Positions 9,461-17,905 of a stretch of 64,000 nt of DNA are shown here, piece after piece. Both the position numbers and the translations under genes were made by a program. A model generated the notes under the pieces. It ran no database searches and was not told where the DNA came from. It was given only the letters and a program-made list of their open reading frames with translations. How positions within the stretch are numbered: the stretch's first letter is position 1; each line of letters opens with the position of its first letter. Source of the DNA: CBDHGY01 sp965263325 (GTDB taxonomy: Bacteria; Pseudomonadota; Alphaproteobacteria; Caulobacterales; Hyphomonadaceae); the NCBI GenBank assembly GCA_965263325.1, contig CBDHGY010000002.1, positions 682,001 through 746,000 of the forward strand, in the 5' to 3' direction.

Positions 9461-10050
9461 GGCGACTGAAACTCGCGATCCTGATCTCCGGGCGCGGCAG
9501 CAATATGCAAGCGCTGCTGGAGGCTTGCGAAAAAGACGACTATCCCGCCGAGCCCGTTCTCGTTCTTTCAAACAGGCCATCGGCAGAAGGCCTCACTCTC
9601 GCTGCCAAGCACAGCGTAGAAACCCTGGCGATTGACCACAAACCCTTTGGCAAAAATCGGCCCGCCTTCGAAGCTGAGCTGACAAAAGCCCTCGCAGCAG
9701 CAGGTGCAGAAATCATCACGCTTGCCGGGTTCATGCGGATCCTGACGCCCGGATTCGTAAAACGATGGTCAGGCCGGGTAATCAACATCCACCCCTCTCT
9801 CCTTCCCAAATATCCGGGGCTCGATACACACGCCCGCGCGATTGAGGCAGGCGACACCGAAGCGGGAGCCAGCGTCCATTGGGTTACAGAAGGTGTCGAT
9901 GAAGGCGCGGTGATCGACCAGACAAGCGTCCCGATCTTTCCGCACGACACTGCTAAAGACCTTGCTGAACGTGTGCTTGGGATAGAACATGCACTTTACA
10001 CGCGCGCACTCAAGGCGGCCTGTGAAGAAATTATATCTGGACGGGGTTAA
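9457..10050 (+). CDS. purN: Phosphoribosylglycinamide formyltransferase 1
   Basis: Transfers a formyl group from 10-formyl-THF to GAR, step three of purine synthesis. 197 residues with the phosphate loop GRGSNMQAL (13-20), the SNRPSAEGL segment, and the catalytic set Asn110, His112 (INIHPSLLPKYPG) and Asp148 (EGVDEGAV). It is coupled to purM by a 4-bp overlap. No T-tailed terminator follows, only a widely spaced inverted repeat at 10056-10140. Confidence 0.97.
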   Translation: MRRLKLAILISGRGSNMQALLEACEKDDYPAEPVLVLSNRPSAEGLTLAAKHSVETLAIDHKPFGKNRPAFEAELTKALAAAGAEIITLAGFMRILTPGFVKRWSGRVINIHPSLLPKYPGLDTHARAIEAGDTEAGASVHWVTEGVDEGAVIDQTSVPIFPHDTAKDLAERVLGIEHALYTRALKAACEEIISGRG

Positions 10051-10055
10051 GAGGG

Positions 10056-10140
10056 TGACCTCAGGGCTACAAACGAAACCTGTCTTTTAATCACAATACT
10101 AAGGTCAGACTTGAGAAGCTCGTGTCAAACCCTGAGGTCA
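10056..10140. repeat. Inverted repeat downstream of purN
   Basis: An 11-bp perfect inverted repeat (TGACCTCAGGG at 10056-10066, CCCTGAGGTCA at 10130-10140) encloses 63 bp starting 6 bp after the purN stop. It has no T-tract. It could be a weak transcript-end structure or a protein site. A second short hairpin (CTGCAT/ATGCAG) is at 10212-10230. I see no convincing gene in the rest of 10051-10345. Confidence 0.5.
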
Positions 10141-10345
10141 TCTCTTGAAGATGAAATTAGACACAAAAACCTAATGCTTCGTTTAGCCTCTCGTCCGGCT
10201 GCAACTTTATTCTGCATGCCTCTTATGCAGACCTGCAGCGCGCCCAGCGCCGCTACCTTCACGCGCCGAAGGCCCGCAAAGTATAAAGGTTCTGGAAAGG
10301 AATTGAGCGGGGTGCACACTACAAACAGCTAAATGGAAAGAATGG

Positions 10346-10807
10346 TCAGCCGGGATCAAGAATTGCAAAGGCCGCAGCGGAACGCGCGCCAGATAACCGA
10401 GCGCGCGGGGCCATCGCGGGATACCATTGGCCCAGCCAGCGGGCAGATGGCCGTAGCCTTCGCGAGAGAATATTCTGCATCACAAAGACAATCACCAACA
10501 AAGCAATCGCGATATTGCGCAAATGCAAGAGCGCGTTTTCTTCCTCAGGTGTCTTCAGTGCGCCGTCTTCAAGCGCCTCAGCGATGTCTTTCATCAGCAT
10601 GGCATGCGCCGCGCGGGCGGTGAGTTCCAGCCGGACGGCGGGCTCGTATGTACCCTGACGACAGCCATCCTCATACCGGCGGATCAACTTCGCGAAGGCG
10701 ACGACAACAAGCCCAATCAGCTGCCATTTGGCGGCAAGGTTTTGCAAAGCAGAAGGGTGTCTCTCGTGGCACATGAAAGCGAATATAGGAATTTTTTCTT
10801 TTTCCAC
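10346..10807 (-). CDS. Hypothetical two-helix membrane protein
   Basis: Not recognised. The frame gives up to 153 residues from a GTG at 10807, or 142 from the ATG at 10774; neither has a clear Shine-Dalgarno sequence. Two hydrophobic segments are visible, WQLIGLVVVAFAKLI near residues 28-42 and NIAIALLVIVFVMQNIL near 97-113. They flank an acidic, helical cytosolic or periplasmic loop (MKDIAEALEDGALKTPEEEN). The tail is Arg/Ala rich and low in complexity. It stands alone between purN and the next accessory gene. The clean alternation of hydrophobic and charged parts argues that it is real. Confidence 0.5.
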   Translation of the reverse strand: MEKEKIPIFAFMCHERHPSALQNLAAKWQLIGLVVVAFAKLIRRYEDGCRQGTYEPAVRLELTARAAHAMLMKDIAEALEDGALKTPEEENALLHLRNIAIALLVIVFVMQNILSRRLRPSARWLGQWYPAMAPRARLSGARSAAAFAILDPG

Positions 10808-10988
10808 AAGAGGGGCGGCGCTATATTATTGAGTGGAGAGTAATCGCCAAAAGTGGTCATTGTATCTAAATCTTTGAACGTCAATTTCGTGGATCAAACA
10901 GCCCGTTAGTCTAGCTAAAACCCAATAGCCTATCTTCCCGGATGACAATTCGCTTGTCCATTCAATTACTGCATTGTAGCGAAATGAT

Positions 10989-11924
10989 GTGCGAACTTTT
11001 TATTTGATATTTGTAAGTCTATTTTCATTCTGTTTAGCTCAAGGGCACGCCATGGCGGAGGACGAATTTCTAACGGCATTTGAATCGGATGCGAAAAAGC
11101 AATTTCAGACATCAAGCTTTGCAAGAAAAGCGAGCGGAAACATCTCCATTGATTTGGACTCAGGCGCTGTTTCTACGTCAGGGAAACTCACCGACGGAAC
11201 GTTCAAGAAGACAGAGATGTGGGCGGTGGACTTTTTCGACTCAGTTAATTGGAGCGGCAATCAGGCGTTCCTCCAACTATATGAAACATCGAAAGAACAC
11301 CCAAACGGACCAATCTATAAGTGCGTCATAACCTTCCACAAAGGTAGACCTGAGTTTCGTTACCATTTTGAGAAAGCGCCAATTAGTTCCCTCTCTGACA
11401 TTGCGAAGGACAATCATGGCGGTTACCCCTTATTTGCCTATCGAAATTATTTCACGGAAGAGCTGATTGAAGCGTCCAACCCCGGCGAGTTAAGAATAGG
11501 CCATCAAGCGCTGCTGGAAGTCTTGCTATCAGAGGGTGAGGAGGTCTCTGAGGATCATATGGCGTTTTACGCGCTTAACGATTTCATAAGTGATTTTTAC
11601 AATGGGGGCTTAAATCAATATTTTAATAGATCTGTGACATGGGATCTGGCAAAGTATAATAGAGCAGAATTGTATCCGGCGCTTAAAAAAGCTTTGGTGC
11701 AAATGGAACGTGCGGACGTGAGTAATATGTTTGATGAAGCGATCGCGCTTTATTCGCCTCATTATGAGCATGTCGAAGAGGCTCGCCGGATCATGAGAAT
11801 TCCTGCAGCACCTGAGCCCGAAGAAAGCAATATTGGTTCCCGTTTCTGGGACATCATTGACGAGCTAGAGAGCGATACTGAAAGCTTCATGAAGGCCAAT
11901 AAATCTAGATTTGCTTATCATTAA
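10989..11924 (+). CDS. Exported protein with DMP19/DUF4375-like C-terminal domain
   Basis: 311 residues from a GTG; this start is preferred because it supplies a signal peptide (FYLIFVSLFSFCLAQGHAMA, residues 4-23) that the internal ATG at 11052 would lose. Residues about 60-130 contain MWAVDFFDSVNWSG and VITFHKGRPEFRYHFE, reminiscent of YezG-like immunity folds. Residues about 195-300 resemble DUF4375, the family of the Neisseria DNA-mimic protein DMP19 (DFYNGGLNQYFNRS then a helical tail). DUF4375 proteins are usually cytoplasmic, so export is odd. The gene looks more AT-rich than its neighbours and stands alone, suggesting an accessory origin. Function unknown. Confidence 0.65.
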   Translation: MRTFYLIFVSLFSFCLAQGHAMAEDEFLTAFESDAKKQFQTSSFARKASGNISIDLDSGAVSTSGKLTDGTFKKTEMWAVDFFDSVNWSGNQAFLQLYETSKEHPNGPIYKCVITFHKGRPEFRYHFEKAPISSLSDIAKDNHGGYPLFAYRNYFTEELIEASNPGELRIGHQALLEVLLSEGEEVSEDHMAFYALNDFISDFYNGGLNQYFNRSVTWDLAKYNRAELYPALKKALVQMERADVSNMFDEAIALYSPHYEHVEEARRIMRIPAAPEPEESNIGSRFWDIIDELESDTESFMKANKSRFAYH

Positions 11925-12014
11925 GCCACTGGCTTTGGCAGGTTTCCGCCAGCTTGCGGACACATATTTTGAACTAACGAATGTCGCATTAGGGCCAAAC
12001 TAAACCAAACAAAA

Positions 12015-12044
12015 AAACCCGCTGATCGCTCAGCGGGTTTCTAA
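12015..12044 (-). terminator. Strong intrinsic terminator, ndk side
   Basis: Perfect 11-bp stem (AAACCCGCTGA at 12015-12025, TCAGCGGGTTT at 12030-12040) with a 4-nt TCGC loop. Read leftward the stem runs into TTTT (complement of the A-run at 12011-12014), so it would end transcription coming from ndk about 200 bp away, after crossing the tandem repeat. It could also stop rightward transcription from the exported-protein gene, but without a good T-tract. Confidence 0.8.
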
Positions 12045-12059
12045 AACTCAATGTATCTT

Positions 12060-12240
12060 CGCGTCGCGACCGGCGACGCCCTGCGGGGCCGTCCACCTAG
12101 CCGGCTACGCCCTGCCGGGCAATCTCCGCCTAGATTTGATCCTCGATCAAATCTTCGCTTCGCGATCGGCTACGCCCTGCCGGGCAATCTCCGCCTAGAT
12201 TTGATCCTCGATCAAATCTTCGCTTCGCGATCGGCTACGA
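12060..12240. repeat. 65-bp tandem repeat, two copies plus partial copies
   Basis: Two identical 65-bp units lie head to tail at 12102-12166 and 12167-12231, followed by the first 8 bases of a third (12232-12239). A diverged partial copy precedes them at about 12069-12101. Each unit contains the hairpin GATTTGATC-CTC-GATCAAATC and a TTCGCTTCGCGATCGG segment, so it looks like a REP/BIME-type intergenic palindrome rather than coding sequence. A rightward reading frame through it is low-complexity and has no ribosome site. Together with the terminator it fills the 317-bp gap 11925-12241. Confidence 0.9.
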
Positions 12241-12241
12241 T

Positions 12242-12664
12242 TTAACCAACAATGTCTGCTTCAGAAAAGAACTGACCGATTTCCAGCGCAGCGTTCTCAT
12301 CGCTATCTGAGCCGTGAACAGAATTTTCGCCAATCGACTTTGCAAAGAGCTTGCGGATCGTGCCGTCAGCGGCTTCTTCCGGATTGGTTGCGCCCATCAC
12401 TTCGCGGTAATTCGCAACGGCGTTTTCGCCTTCCAGAACCTGCACAACAACTGGTGCAGACATCATGAAATCCACCAGCTCACCATAGAAAGGACGCTCA
12501 GCGTGTACAGCATAGAAGCGCTCTGCCTGAACACGGCTCATGTGAACGCGGCGTTGGGCAACAATGCGCAGGCCAGCTTCTTCGATGACCTTGTTGATCG
12601 CGCCGGTGAGATTGCGCTCAGTGGCGTCCGGCTTGATAATGGAAAAAGTACGTTGGACGGCCAT
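12242..12664 (-). CDS. ndk: Nucleoside diphosphate kinase
   Basis: Transfers gamma-phosphate from NTPs to NDPs through a phospho-histidine. 140 residues from the ATG at 12664, chosen because it begins MAVQRTFSIIKPDA as in the family and has AGGGAG upstream; the frame extends 44 codons further without homology. Lys11 in IIKPDA and the catalytic His117 in ENSVHGSDS are present. It is the last gene of the pepA-DUF1877-holC-barrel chain, 80 bp after the previous stop, so it may also have its own promoter there. Confidence 0.97.
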   Translation of the reverse strand: MAVQRTFSIIKPDATERNLTGAINKVIEEAGLRIVAQRRVHMSRVQAERFYAVHAERPFYGELVDFMMSAPVVVQVLEGENAVANYREVMGATNPEEAADGTIRKLFAKSIGENSVHGSDSDENAALEIGQFFSEADIVG

Positions 12665-12744
12665 GTGGGCGCTCCCTGGAAAATGGAAATATCGAGTGTT
12701 GGCGGGGCTATAGCGAGCGTCGGACAAGGGGGCAACAGGGAAAC

Positions 12745-13071
12745 TTAGATCAATATGTCTAGTATTTTGGCCTCTCCGATGATTCTTCCCTCCCAAAGGT
12801 AAAGCTTTGAAAAATTCTCAAAATATCGGACTGCCTTTTTCCCGCTCAAAAACACCAACTCCACCTCGCGGATTTCTCCTGCACCCATGGGTTCAGTCCC
12901 TAATTTTGGAAAACAATCATAGCCAGGCTCTCGACGATCTTCGTGCCCGAACATCGGGCAGCCCCAACCGAGAACTTTCTGCTTCTGAGGCCCACCATCC
13001 AACACGGGATAGAATTTCAATCTGACAAGCATTTCACCAGGTTTTTGTTCAATGACTTCCGCCCGGCTCAC
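12745..13071 (-). CDS. Small EF-Tu-like beta-barrel protein
   Basis: 108 residues from a GTG at 13071 that overlaps the holC stop as GTGA; a GTG at 13089 is also possible. The pattern of a bounded metal/nucleotide-free barrel resembles the C-terminal barrel of EF-Tu: LVRLKFYPVLDGGPQK, GYDCFPKL, VELVFLSGKKAVRYF, then FSKLYLWEGRIIGEAKIL. Stand-alone proteins of this type exist in proteobacteria; their function is not established. It has no GTPase domain. Translational coupling to holC suggests co-expression, not necessarily a shared pathway. Confidence 0.65.
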   Translation of the reverse strand: MSRAEVIEQKPGEMLVRLKFYPVLDGGPQKQKVLGWGCPMFGHEDRREPGYDCFPKLGTEPMGAGEIREVELVFLSGKKAVRYFENFSKLYLWEGRIIGEAKILDILI

Positions 13072-13538
13072 TTCCCCGCCTCTTTCCACCCGCGTCCCGA
13101 TTGCTGGAAATAGCGCGTTACGAGACCAGCATCTTTAGCAGCCTTAAACTGCTCGCGCGCCGTTGCCCGGGTTTTCTGGTCGCCGCCGTCAAACATCACC
13201 ATGCAGCGCTCGAACGGCGCATCGACCGGGACCTCTGTGCCATCCATCAAAAAGAGTGCATCAGCGCCGTTCGCGTTACGCATACTTTCGGAAAGCAGGA
13301 TGGGCTGCTCGGCTGGATCGAGCCCCGGTGCCTCGGCCTGTCCGTGCGGCAGGAAAGAGCTGTCATCAAAAGTCCAGAGCGCCTGATCAAGCGCGGCGCG
13401 GCGGCTGGCATCCGGAGACACAGCCAGCACACGCCATCCTTTCTCCAGGCATTTTTCCAGCAAAGGCCCCGCTGCCCGCTCCAGCGTCGTGCGTTCGAGA
13501 TGGTAGAACCACCATTCGGGGGAAGCATCTTCGCTCAT
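13068..13538 (-). CDS. holC: DNA polymerase III chi subunit
   Basis: HolC links the clamp loader to SSB at the replication fork. 156 residues from the ATG at 13538 (the upstream TTG is ignored), somewhat longer than E. coli chi, as in alphaproteobacteria. Family features are WWFYHLERTTLERAAGPLLEKCLEKGWRVLA at the N-terminus (split here for length: the FYHL start and GWRVLA strand are the key parts), the WTFDDSSFLPHG loop, PILLS and a C-terminal RYFQQSGRGW. Start and the preceding stop overlap as TGATG. Alphaproteobacterial holC is usually next to pepA; here a DUF1877 gene sits between them. Confidence 0.9.
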   Translation of the reverse strand: MSEDASPEWWFYHLERTTLERAAGPLLEKCLEKGWRVLAVSPDASRRAALDQALWTFDDSSFLPHGQAEAPGLDPAEQPILLSESMRNANGADALFLMDGTEVPVDAPFERCMVMFDGGDQKTRATAREQFKAAKDAGLVTRYFQQSGRGWKEAGK

Positions 13539-14017
13539 CAAAAAATATACGTAATCATACCAAAATTTGAGGATGCAGACTGCGCCAGAAATTTCTTCAT
13601 CCGCAAATAGTAATCCGTTAGATACTCTAGCTCCTCCGGCTCATTCCAGTCCATCGCCGGGTAGACTTGATCTTCATTCATTTGGTTTGGGTTAAAGAGT
13701 GACTTGAAATCATCTGCTCCAATGCGAGAAAGGGCCTGTGAAATTTCATGAACCTTATCAGCACGAAACGCGCGCGGCGGCCCATAATCTAGCATTAAGT
13801 CAATTGGCTCTCCTCCAAGAATGAACCCTACAGGAGAGTTTCCACCTGATAAATCACCGCCCGACAGGCAATAATGGATCCCCATCCACGACTTATCAAA
13901 GTCGAATTCATGGGGATCATTTTTATGGTTGGGCATGAACTGCTCATGATCTGGCGATGCCATAATATCGGCGATTTGTTTGTCGCTGACGGCCTTCAAA
14001 AATGCGATCATGCCCAT
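13538..14017 (-). CDS. DUF1877 (YfbM-like) protein
   Basis: 159 residues. The opening MGMIAFLKAVSDKQIADIM, the middle DKSWMGIHYCLSG and the end VYPAMDWNEPEELEYLTDYYLRMKKF follow the DUF1877/YfbM pattern (MGMI start, W-x-x-L/IH-x-x-L-x-G). No membrane segment or signal peptide. Role unknown; the family recurs in immunity-like and housekeeping contexts. It lies 6 bp after pepA and overlaps holC by one base, so it has been inserted into an otherwise standard pepA-holC pair. Confidence 0.85.
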   Translation of the reverse strand: MGMIAFLKAVSDKQIADIMASPDHEQFMPNHKNDPHEFDFDKSWMGIHYCLSGGDLSGGNSPVGFILGGEPIDLMLDYGPPRAFRADKVHEISQALSRIGADDFKSLFNPNQMNEDQVYPAMDWNEPEELEYLTDYYLRMKKFLAQSASSNFGMITYIF

Positions 14018-14023
14018 CGCAGC

Positions 14024-15490
14024 TTACCCTTCGTAATTGTCCTTGATCCAGCGATCGAGGAGACGTGGGCCAAAGCCAGACGCCCAGCTTGGGTCCTGCG
14101 GCGGCTTTTCGCCTTCGCGCCAGGCGACGCCGGCGATATCAAGGTGCGCCCATTTCACACCGTCATTTACGAAGCGCTTCAGGAACTGCGCTGCCGTGAT
14201 CGAGCCAGCCGCGCGCCCTCCAATATTGCGCATATCGGCAAATTTGGAATTGAGCAGGCGGTCATATACATCGCCAAGCGGTAACCGCCAGACGTTCTCT
14301 CCCTCTTCACGGCCGGCATATTTCAGCTCTTTGGCAAGGCTATCATCATCAGTGAACATGCCAGCATTTTCGTGCCCAAGGGCGATCACAATTGCACCGG
14401 TCAGGGTCGCAAGATCAATCATGGCAGCGGGTTCGAAATTCTCCTGCGCATACCAAAGTGCATCTGCGAGAACGAGACGACCCTCTGCGTCTGTGTTCTG
14501 AACTTCGATTGTCTGGCCCGACGCAGATGTGAGGATGTCGCCCGGGCGGATGGCATCACCGTCCGGCATATTCTCCACAAGACCGACGATGCCGACAACA
14601 TTTGCTTTGGCCTTGCGTGTAGCAACAGATTTGATTGTACCGGCCACAGCGGCGCTGCCGCCCATATCACCGCGCATCGCCTCCATATTCGCACCCGGCT
14701 TCAACGAGATACCGCCCGTGTCGAAGCAAACGCCTTTACCCACGAGAATAACGGGATCGGATCCTTCCTTGCCGCCCATCCATTTCATGACAACGAGTTT
14801 CGACTCTTTAGCAGATCCCTGCCCTACGCCGAGCAATGACCCCATACCGAGTTTTTTCATCTCTTTCTCGCCGAGGACTTCGACCTCGACACCAAGCTGT
14901 TCCAGGTCCTTGAGACGCTTGGCATAGCTTGCAGGGTACAGCGTGTTTGGTGGTTCGTTCACGAGATCGCGCGCGAAATACGTTCCATCGGTCGCTGCGC
15001 CGAGCTGTTTAAAACTCGCTTTTGCTTCTTTGGCTTCATCCGTAATTAGCGCGAGTGAAGTCACGCTCGGTTTATTTTCCGGCTTCAACTTCGTCTTATA
15101 TGTATCAAATCGATAAGCAGCGAGTTTCGCACCAGCTGCCGCGCGCGCGGCGTCGTCACCTTTTGCAACACTCAAAGCGAGCGATTTAAATCCGCTTCCC
15201 GCTTGAGATTTCATCAAAGACGCCCCGATACGTTCATACGCTTGCCCATCGCGGGCTTTTGGCTTGCCTCCACCAACAAGAACGGCACGTTTTGCCCCAA
15301 GGCCCTTCGGAAGTACGATAATCGATATCTGACCCGGCTTGCCCTCAAAGCGCGCGCCGCTGAGCGCCTCGCTTAAAAGTCCGCCGGACTCTTTGTCCAA
15401 CTCTGTCGCAGATTTGGGTAGCTTTCGTCCTTCATCGACGATAAATGCGACGATTTCTGCCTTTGCGTCTTCCGCAAATGTAATTTTCAT
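14024..15490 (-). CDS. pepA: Leucyl aminopeptidase (M17 family)
   Basis: Cytoplasmic two-metal aminopeptidase removing N-terminal residues from peptides. 488 residues from the ATG at 15490, with GGAG 9 nt upstream; an upstream TTG adds three codons only. The catalytic domain shows VGKGVCFDTGGISLKPG (metal-binding Lys/Asp) and the signature NTDAEGRLVLADAL near residue 330, with a hexamer-type C-terminal half ending WREGEKPPQDPSWASGFG. Divergent from lptF with about 95 bp between starts; first gene of the leftward chain ending with ndk. Confidence 0.96.
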   Translation of the reverse strand: MKITFAEDAKAEIVAFIVDEGRKLPKSATELDKESGGLLSEALSGARFEGKPGQISIIVLPKGLGAKRAVLVGGGKPKARDGQAYERIGASLMKSQAGSGFKSLALSVAKGDDAARAAAGAKLAAYRFDTYKTKLKPENKPSVTSLALITDEAKEAKASFKQLGAATDGTYFARDLVNEPPNTLYPASYAKRLKDLEQLGVEVEVLGEKEMKKLGMGSLLGVGQGSAKESKLVVMKWMGGKEGSDPVILVGKGVCFDTGGISLKPGANMEAMRGDMGGSAAVAGTIKSVATRKAKANVVGIVGLVENMPDGDAIRPGDILTSASGQTIEVQNTDAEGRLVLADALWYAQENFEPAAMIDLATLTGAIVIALGHENAGMFTDDDSLAKELKYAGREEGENVWRLPLGDVYDRLLNSKFADMRNIGGRAAGSITAAQFLKRFVNDGVKWAHLDIAGVAWREGEKPPQDPSWASGFGPRLLDRWIKDNYEG

Positions 15491-15585
15491 GTGTAACAAC
15501 TCCGTTTAAGCATGAAACTAGTCATCGACGCGGCGGGCGCAACTCGTTAGTGGGACAAGACACAGGATTCTCCGGCTAGGCGAAT

Positions 15586-16734
15586 ATGACACGCGTACAA
15601 AGATATCTGTTTTTTGAAGTGCTCCGGATGGTGGCGATCATTGTCGGAGGGCTTGCGCTTCTTGCGTTGCTCGCACAGGGATTGTCGCGAACCGACTTGA
15701 TCGTTGAATCTCGCCAATCTGCCTTAACATACTTTTATGTTGTGTTGCTTGGCGCGCCGCAGGTGATCGCTTTGCTGACGCCGCTCGCCCTATTTGTCGC
15801 AGGTGTCTGGGCACTGAACCGAATTCATAGAGACAGCGAAATTGTTGTGGCGCAGGCGGCGGGCATGACGCGCTGGCAAATCGCTTCACCCATCATTCGT
15901 CTCGCGTCGATCTGCGCGGTCGTTCACCTCGCTGTTAATTTGTGGGTACAACCCACTGCTCAACGAGAGCTACGCGAAACCATATCTGAAGCGCGCGCAG
16001 ATTTAGCGGCAGCGCTTATTCGGCCCGGTCAGTTCACTGACGCAGGCGATCAGCTCACTTTTTTTGCGCGCGATTCAAACGGCGCAAAACTGACGGGAAT
16101 ATATATCAGTGACGGGCGCAGTGATCCTGAGATTATTTATCTCGCACAGACGGGCGGCGTCGTAGATATCGCTGGCACTCCGGCTATTGTTTTGCGCAAT
16201 GGCCAGATTCAGCAAAAGGAAGAGGGCTCGCTCCGCATCCTAGAATTTGATCAACATACCTTCGATTTATCGCCATTCCTGAAAGAAGACGGCGATCTCG
16301 TTCTGAAACCTTCTGATCGTTACTTGCATGAACTCTGGACGATCGACAAAACCAGCTACCTCGAAAAACAAAACAAGGATCGTTACGCGGCTGAGGGGCA
16401 CGCGCGCATCACAACTCCTTTGCTAAATATTGTAATGGCACTGCTCTCTATTATTGCGGTGATCGGCGGAGATTTCTCACGCCGGGGCTATGGTCGGCGC
16501 ATCACAATCGCGACTGGCGTCGCCCTATTTATCGTTATCGTGCAGCTCACGGTCCAGGCTGAAGCGGTCGATAATCCGGCGCTCAATTATGTTCAGTGGG
16601 GCTTACCTATAGGAATTATCGCCGGATTGAGCCTGCACTACTTTGCCCGCGGTCGCAGGCTAAACAATCGCGCCGACACGCCTATTACGGCGATCACAAG
16701 GTCAGCAGAACAGGCGACCACCTATGCTGAATAG
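15586..16734 (+). CDS. lptF: LPS export permease LptF
   Basis: Inner-membrane half of the LptB2FG ABC exporter that moves lipopolysaccharide onto the Lpt bridge. 382 residues with the YjgP/YjgQ layout: two N-terminal helices, a third and fourth helix around residues 60-120, a periplasmic beta-jellyroll (about 130-270), and two C-terminal helices. The opening MTRVQRYLFFEVLRM and the coupling segment RIHRDSEIVVAQAAGMTRWQI are characteristic. It overlaps lptG by 11 bp. Confidence 0.94.
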   Translation: MTRVQRYLFFEVLRMVAIIVGGLALLALLAQGLSRTDLIVESRQSALTYFYVVLLGAPQVIALLTPLALFVAGVWALNRIHRDSEIVVAQAAGMTRWQIASPIIRLASICAVVHLAVNLWVQPTAQRELRETISEARADLAAALIRPGQFTDAGDQLTFFARDSNGAKLTGIYISDGRSDPEIIYLAQTGGVVDIAGTPAIVLRNGQIQQKEEGSLRILEFDQHTFDLSPFLKEDGDLVLKPSDRYLHELWTIDKTSYLEKQNKDRYAAEGHARITTPLLNIVMALLSIIAVIGGDFSRRGYGRRITIATGVALFIVIVQLTVQAEAVDNPALNYVQWGLPIGIIAGLSLHYFARGRRLNNRADTPITAITRSAEQATTYAE

Positions 16735-17839
16735 AATCCAAAGATACATATTGCGAGAATGTATCTCAGGGCTTGTCTTGGTCCTCGGAATATTTGTGCT
16801 CGCAATTGTACTGGTGGATGTCGTTGAGCAGTCACGCACAGTGGGCACACGGACTGAGATCACGCTTCAGCAAGCAATTTTTCTCTCATTGATGAAATTG
16901 CCGATGCTCATCGAGCAAACGCTACCCTTCGCGATTCTTGTCGCCGCCATGATTGCGTTTTCGCGCCTAAATAGGCGCTCAGAATTGCCGATTATTCGCG
17001 CGAGCGGTATCTCGGCTTGGCGGTTCTTAACACCGCTCATCTTGTTGGCTCTGACACTTGGACTGTTCACGACAACTATTCTCAATCCAATCGGCGCAGA
17101 TCTGACGGCCCGCTTCGAGGCGGAACGTGCAGCACTGCTGCGCGAGCAATCCGGCATAAAAGTCTCAGGATCAGGAATTTGGCTAAGACAGGGCGATTCT
17201 AACAGCCAGATCGTCATTAATGCAAAAGGCGCGGAAGATGACGGAATTGTGCTGACCGACGTCATCATGACAGAAGAGGAGCGACAATACTACAATGGCG
17301 CGCCGACAGAGCATTTCGGGTTCAAGCGCCGGATCGATGCTGAACGTGCGCGATTACTGGACGGCTTTTGGCAACTTGAGGGCGTGCGCGAGTACCTTCC
17401 TGGAGGCAAAGTACCTTCTCGGCGCGAGTTTCTATCCATACCAACCAATCTCGACGCGAACAAACTTCTAGACAAATTTGCGTCACCCAACACGATTGGG
17501 TTTTGGGAACTTCCCGGATTTATATCGCAAACGACTCAGGCTGGCTTGGATGCACAGCGTTATTCCATGCGATGGTGGGCGTTAACGTCGCTTCCCGCGC
17601 TTTTTACAGCGATGGCATTAATCGGCGCGCTGGCCTGTCTTCGCCTATCGAGACTGGGCGGAACGCCGCAGCTTGTGGCGATCGGTGCCGGGCTCGCGAT
17701 TGGCTTGTTTTTCATCACACAATTTTCGTCCAGCCTTGGCTCTACTGGTGCCGCGCCGCCGTTTATTGCCGCTTGGGCACCCTCCTTATTTGCGCTCTTT
17801 GTTGCCCTCTCTGTGATCGCTTACAAAGAAGACGGCTAA
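16724..17839 (+). CDS. lptG: LPS export permease LptG
   Basis: Partner permease of LptF in the LPS exporter. 371 residues with the same YjgP/YjgQ architecture: LNRIQRYILRECISG start, the LNRRSELPIIRASGISAW coupling helix, the periplasmic jellyroll at about 130-270 and C-terminal helices. In many alphaproteobacteria lptD follows directly; here topA follows and lptD is 42 kb away at 59418. Confidence 0.94.
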   Translation: MLNRIQRYILRECISGLVLVLGIFVLAIVLVDVVEQSRTVGTRTEITLQQAIFLSLMKLPMLIEQTLPFAILVAAMIAFSRLNRRSELPIIRASGISAWRFLTPLILLALTLGLFTTTILNPIGADLTARFEAERAALLREQSGIKVSGSGIWLRQGDSNSQIVINAKGAEDDGIVLTDVIMTEEERQYYNGAPTEHFGFKRRIDAERARLLDGFWQLEGVREYLPGGKVPSRREFLSIPTNLDANKLLDKFASPNTIGFWELPGFISQTTQAGLDAQRYSMRWWALTSLPALFTAMALIGALACLRLSRLGGTPQLVAIGAGLAIGLFFITQFSSSLGSTGAAPPFIAAWAPSLFALFVALSVIAYKEDG

Positions 17840-17905
17840 CAGCCATTCGCTTGACATGCGAAGCCGAGACGATCATTTCGTGTGCCTCCAAAGGGATACC
17901 GAAGC

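Noticed and set aside
10111..10332. Rightward 73-codon frame after purN
   Set aside because: No ribosome site, biased composition and overlap with an opposite short frame; no family pattern.
12051..12245. Rightward 64-codon frame over the tandem repeat
   Set aside because: It is made of the repeat unit, has low complexity and no ribosome site.
17851..17880. Promoter TTGACA before topA
   Set aside because: The -35 matches but no convincing -10 lies at 16-18 bp, so the claim is not supported.
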